A model generated the notes under the pieces. It was given only the letters and a program-made list of their open reading frames with translations, was not told where the DNA came from and made no database searches. A stretch of DNA of 7,048 nucleotides from contig JBBDNC010000029.1 of assembly GCA_040877875.1 (NCBI GenBank), positions 1 through 7,048 of the forward strand, in the 5' to 3' direction. Position numbers and translations under genes: made by a program. Each line of letters opens with the position of its first letter. Position 1 is the first letter of the stretch. The DNA comes from JBBDNC01 sp040877875. GTDB lineage: Bacteria; Bacteroidota; Rhodothermia; Balneolales; Balneolaceae. This document shows positions 5,426 through 7,048 of the stretch, piece after piece.

Positions 5426-5794
5426 ATGATTCAGACACAGAGTAAACTAAATGTGGCCGACAATAGCGGGGCCAGAAAAGTACAGTGTATTAAAGTTTTG
5501 GGAGATTCCCGCCGTCGGTATGCCAGAATAGGAGATTTGATTTCTTGTTCTGTAAAAACAGCTATTCCCGGCGGGACAGTCAAAAAAGGTGAAGTGGTCA
5601 CAGCCGTGGTTGTCCGTACCAAAAAAGAGATTCGTCGCAGGGATGGCAGTTATATTCGATTTGACGAAAATGCAGCCGTCATTATCAATAATGAACAGGA
5701 GCCGGTTGGCACCCGAATATTCGGACCTGTTGCACGAGAATTGCGTGAACGTAATTTCATGCGAATCGTTTCCCTGGCACCTGAAGTGCTTTAA
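5426..5794 (+). CDS. rplN: 50S ribosomal protein L14 (uL14)
   Basis: 122 residues, exactly the usual length. L14 forms intersubunit bridges with 16S rRNA and is the landing site for the silencing factor RsfS in other bacteria. MIQTQSKLNVADNSGARKV (1-19), IPGGTVKKGEVVTAVVVRTK (47-66) and RFDENAAVIINNEQEPVGTR (78-97), followed by IFGPVARELR, leave no doubt. It is the first gene of the spc cluster in E. coli terms, but only 21 nt separate it from rpsQ with no promoter or terminator visible, so the S10 and spc clusters appear merged. Context aatcATG; agggacg upstream is a poor SD. Ends in TAA. Confidence 0.98.
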   Translation: MIQTQSKLNVADNSGARKVQCIKVLGDSRRRYARIGDLISCSVKTAIPGGTVKKGEVVTAVVVRTKKEIRRRDGSYIRFDENAAVIINNEQEPVGTRIFGPVARELRERNFMRIVSLAPEVL

Positions 5795-5812
5795 TTGAAA
5801 AGAAATTCCATT

Positions 5813-6166
5813 ATGCCAAGAAGAAGCAACAAACGTAAAAAACTACATGTAAAAAAAGGGGATGATGTACGGGTCATCGCCGGAAATGACAAAGGAAAGC
5901 GCGGTCGTGTACTGGCGGTGTTTCCCAAGCGGGACCGGGTTCTTGTAGAGGGAATAAATATACGTACACATCATGAAAAACCGTCGCAGGACAACCCCCA
6001 GGGGGGACGCCTGAAGCGGGAAGCCCCGATCCATGTTTCCAATGTAATGGTGGTCGATCCGAATACGGATGAAGCTACACGGATAGGCCGTACACGTGTG
6101 GAGGAAGAGGCAGGCGGACGATGGGTGCGCTATGCCAAGAACAGCGGCGAAGTTATTGACAAATAG
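5813..6166 (+). CDS. rplX: 50S ribosomal protein L24 (uL24)
   Basis: 117 residues from the ATG at 5813. A TTG at 5795, directly after the rplN stop, would add six residues but offers no better signal. L24 initiates 50S assembly by binding the 5' end of 23S rRNA. The KOW motif is seen in VKKGDDVRVIAGNDKGKRG (13-31), with RVLVEGINIRTHHEKPSQ (42-59) and APIHVSNVMVVDP (71-83) following. A short basic N-terminal extension (PRRSNKRKK) precedes the KOW domain. Residues 87-108 form a tail with EEEAGGRWVRYAK. It is the only gene here ending in TAG. No SD; context cattATG. Confidence 0.96.
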   Translation: MPRRSNKRKKLHVKKGDDVRVIAGNDKGKRGRVLAVFPKRDRVLVEGINIRTHHEKPSQDNPQGGRLKREAPIHVSNVMVVDPNTDEATRIGRTRVEEEAGGRWVRYAKNSGEVIDK

Positions 6167-6169
6167 AAA

Positions 6170-6184
6170 TTGATATTGATATTG
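6170..6184 (+). repeat. Short ttgata tandem repeat in the rplE leader
   Basis: Two full ttgata units and a partial third (ttg) fill most of the 22-nt gap between rplX and rplE. It is AT-rich and carries no SD, so it probably just provides an unstructured leader for rplE. Confidence 0.5.
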
Positions 6185-6188
6185 TTCC

Positions 6189-6740
6189 ATGGCAGAAGCT
6201 AGATTACATACTTTATATAAAGAGGAAATCGTAGAAAAACTGAAAGAAGAATTCAGTCTTTCGAATCAGATGGCGGTGCCCCGTTTACAAAAAATTGTAA
6301 TAAACGTCGGGGTGGGTGAAGCGATCGATAATCAGAAAATATTGGATACGGTGGTTTCGAATGTAGCACAGATCTCCGGCCAACAGCCGGTGATGACCAA
6401 AGCCAAGACCTCTATTTCCAATTTTAAGCTGCGTGAAGGCCTGCCGATCGGATGCAAGGTTACACTCCGGAAAAAAGTGATGTATGAATTTCTGGACCGT
6501 TTGATTAATCTTGCCCTGCCTCGCACGCGCGACTTTCAGGGTTTGCCTGACAAGAGTTTTGACGGACGGGGGAATTACACGATGGGTATTAAGGAGCATA
6601 CCATTTTTCCGGAAATAGATGTCGATGAAGTGGATAAAATCCATGGAATGGATGTTACATTCGTCACTTCGGCTGAAACCGACGAACAGGCCTATGCATT
6701 ATTGAAATATTTTGGAATGCCGTTCGTAAAACGCAACTGA
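6189..6740 (+). CDS. rplE: 50S ribosomal protein L5 (uL5)
   Basis: 183 residues, typical. L5 binds 5S rRNA in the central protuberance and contacts P-site tRNA and S13. YKEEIVEKLKEEF (10-22), VPRLQKIVINVGVGEA (30-45), KTSISNFKLREGLPIGCKVT (73-92), LPRTRDFQGL (110-119), SFDGRGNYTMGIKEHTIFPE (123-142) and GMDVTFVTSAETDEQAYALL (153-172) follow the family in order. In E. coli the S8 repressor site for spc lies at the start of this gene; no such bulged helix is obvious here by eye. No SD; the start follows tccATG. Ends in TGA. Confidence 0.98.
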   Translation: MAEARLHTLYKEEIVEKLKEEFSLSNQMAVPRLQKIVINVGVGEAIDNQKILDTVVSNVAQISGQQPVMTKAKTSISNFKLREGLPIGCKVTLRKKVMYEFLDRLINLALPRTRDFQGLPDKSFDGRGNYTMGIKEHTIFPEIDVDEVDKIHGMDVTFVTSAETDEQAYALLKYFGMPFVKRN

Positions 6741-6817
6741 GTAAATGGATCAAACATTTATAACAGATATTAATGATATCCGCCTAAACGAGAATAAAAA
6801 GGTAAAGAGGAATATTC
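6741..6817 (+). other. AT-rich rplE-rpsN intergenic gap
   Basis: This 77-nt spacer is the second longest in the window. It contains a weak 5-bp hairpin (gatat 6766-6770 with atatc 6776-6780, loop taatg) and the rpsN SD near its end. tataac at 6759-6764 resembles a -10 box but no -35 partner is seen. I find no terminator or convincing promoter in it. Confidence 0.4.
6806..6810 (+). promoter_or_regulatory. Moderate Shine-Dalgarno for rpsN
   Basis: AGAGG ends 7 nt before the rpsN ATG at 6818, a normal spacing. It is weaker than the rplW and rpmC sites. Confidence 0.55.
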
Positions 6818-7048
6818 ATGGCTAAGAAATCCTGGATAGCACGCAACGAAAAAAGAAAAAGAACGGTCGCAAAATATGCTGAAAAGCGCCGCAAGCTGAA
6901 AGAAGCGGGCGACTATGAAGCACTACAAAAATTACCCAGGGATGCGAGTCCGACCCGGGTACGCAATCGATGTAACCTGACGGGACGTGCAAGAGGTTAT
7001 GTACGTCAGTTCGGTGTTTCGCGTATCAAGTTTCGAGAACTTGCCCTG
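6818..7048 (+). CDS. rpsN: 30S ribosomal protein S14, zinc-free type (uS14; partial, 3' end outside window)
   Basis: 77 codons are visible with no stop, and the reading frame is open to the edge. S14 sits in the 30S head next to S3 and S10 and is assembled late. MAKKSWIARNEKRKR (1-15), VAKYAEKRRKLKEAGDYEAL (17-36), LPRDASPTRVRNRCNLTGR (39-57) and RGYVRQFGVSRIKFRELAL (59-77) are characteristic. Only one Cys (residue 52) is present and the CxxC pairs of the zinc-binding type are absent, so this is the C-minus form. About 12 residues, normally ending near RASW, should remain, giving roughly 89 in all, as in Bacteroidota rather than the 101 of E. coli. rpsH is expected next. Confidence 0.96.
   Translation, partial: MAKKSWIARNEKRKRTVAKYAEKRRKLKEAGDYEALQKLPRDASPTRVRNRCNLTGRARGYVRQFGVSRIKFRELAL

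Noticed and set aside
5795..5812. TTG start for rplX directly after the rplN stop
   Set aside because: It adds six residues with no family support; the ATG at 5813 is sufficient and has the typical attATG context.
6285..6644. 119-codon minus-strand open frame opposite rplE
   Set aside because: Antisense shadow with no recognisable protein; rplE is certain on the plus strand. The same holds for minus-strand frames at 709-1053 and 5843-6190.
1..7048. A novel system, mobile element, CRISPR array, tRNA or toxin-antitoxin pair
   Set aside because: The window is filled end to end by conserved ribosomal-protein genes in canonical order; no gap exceeds 105 nt and no inserted gene or spaced repeats were seen.

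Overview
The window is one uninterrupted, all-plus-strand stretch of the bacterial str/S10/spc ribosomal-protein locus. It holds the last 14 residues of EF-Tu (tuf), then the classical order rpsJ-rplC-rplD-rplW-rplB-rpsS-rplV-rpsC-rplP-rpmC-rpsQ (S10 cluster) and rplN-rplX-rplE-rpsN (start of the spc cluster). rpsN runs off the right edge. No gene of the canonical order is missing, inserted, split or inverted.

Organism: the proteins look like the Bacteroidota/FCB group. L2 carries the DHPMGGGEG variant (Met where E. coli has the second His) followed by a GGHPRS segment. S14 is the zinc-free type and is projected at about 89 residues. Most genes lack a Shine-Dalgarno (SD) sequence and instead start in an A/T-rich context such as aattATG or aatcATG. 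tuf directly before rpsJ and the generally mild divergence would fit a Balneolota/Rhodothermota-like lineage better than Bacteroides itself, but that finer placement comes from memory of these families and is only moderately supported.

Layout: positions 1-44 are the tuf tail. 45-149 is the longest non-coding stretch (105 nt), with a strong GC stem-loop right after the tuf stop, a tandem 7-mer, and an AT-rich run into the GTG start of rpsJ. From 150 to 6740 the genes are tightly packed: two overlap (rplC/rplD by 1 nt, rplD/rplW by 4 nt) and most others are 4-50 nt apart. A 77-nt AT-rich gap precedes rpsN. No non-coding stretch reaches 300 nt.

Together the genes encode 15 ribosomal proteins. 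L3, L4, L23, L2, L22 and L29 build the 50S core, tunnel and tunnel exit. L16, L14, L24 and L5 shape the tRNA sites, the subunit bridge and the central protuberance. S10, S19, S3, S17 and S14 belong to the 30S head and body. They are presumably co-transcribed.

I found no previously undescribed system. Points worth a second look are small: the post-tuf stem-loop, a TTG start on rpsC, a leader mini-ORF whose stop overlaps the rpmC start, an 8-mer shared in front of rpsC and that mini-ORF, the restriction of strong SD sites to rplW and rpmC (rpsN weaker), and an unusual residue in the L3 loop that reaches the peptidyl transferase centre.
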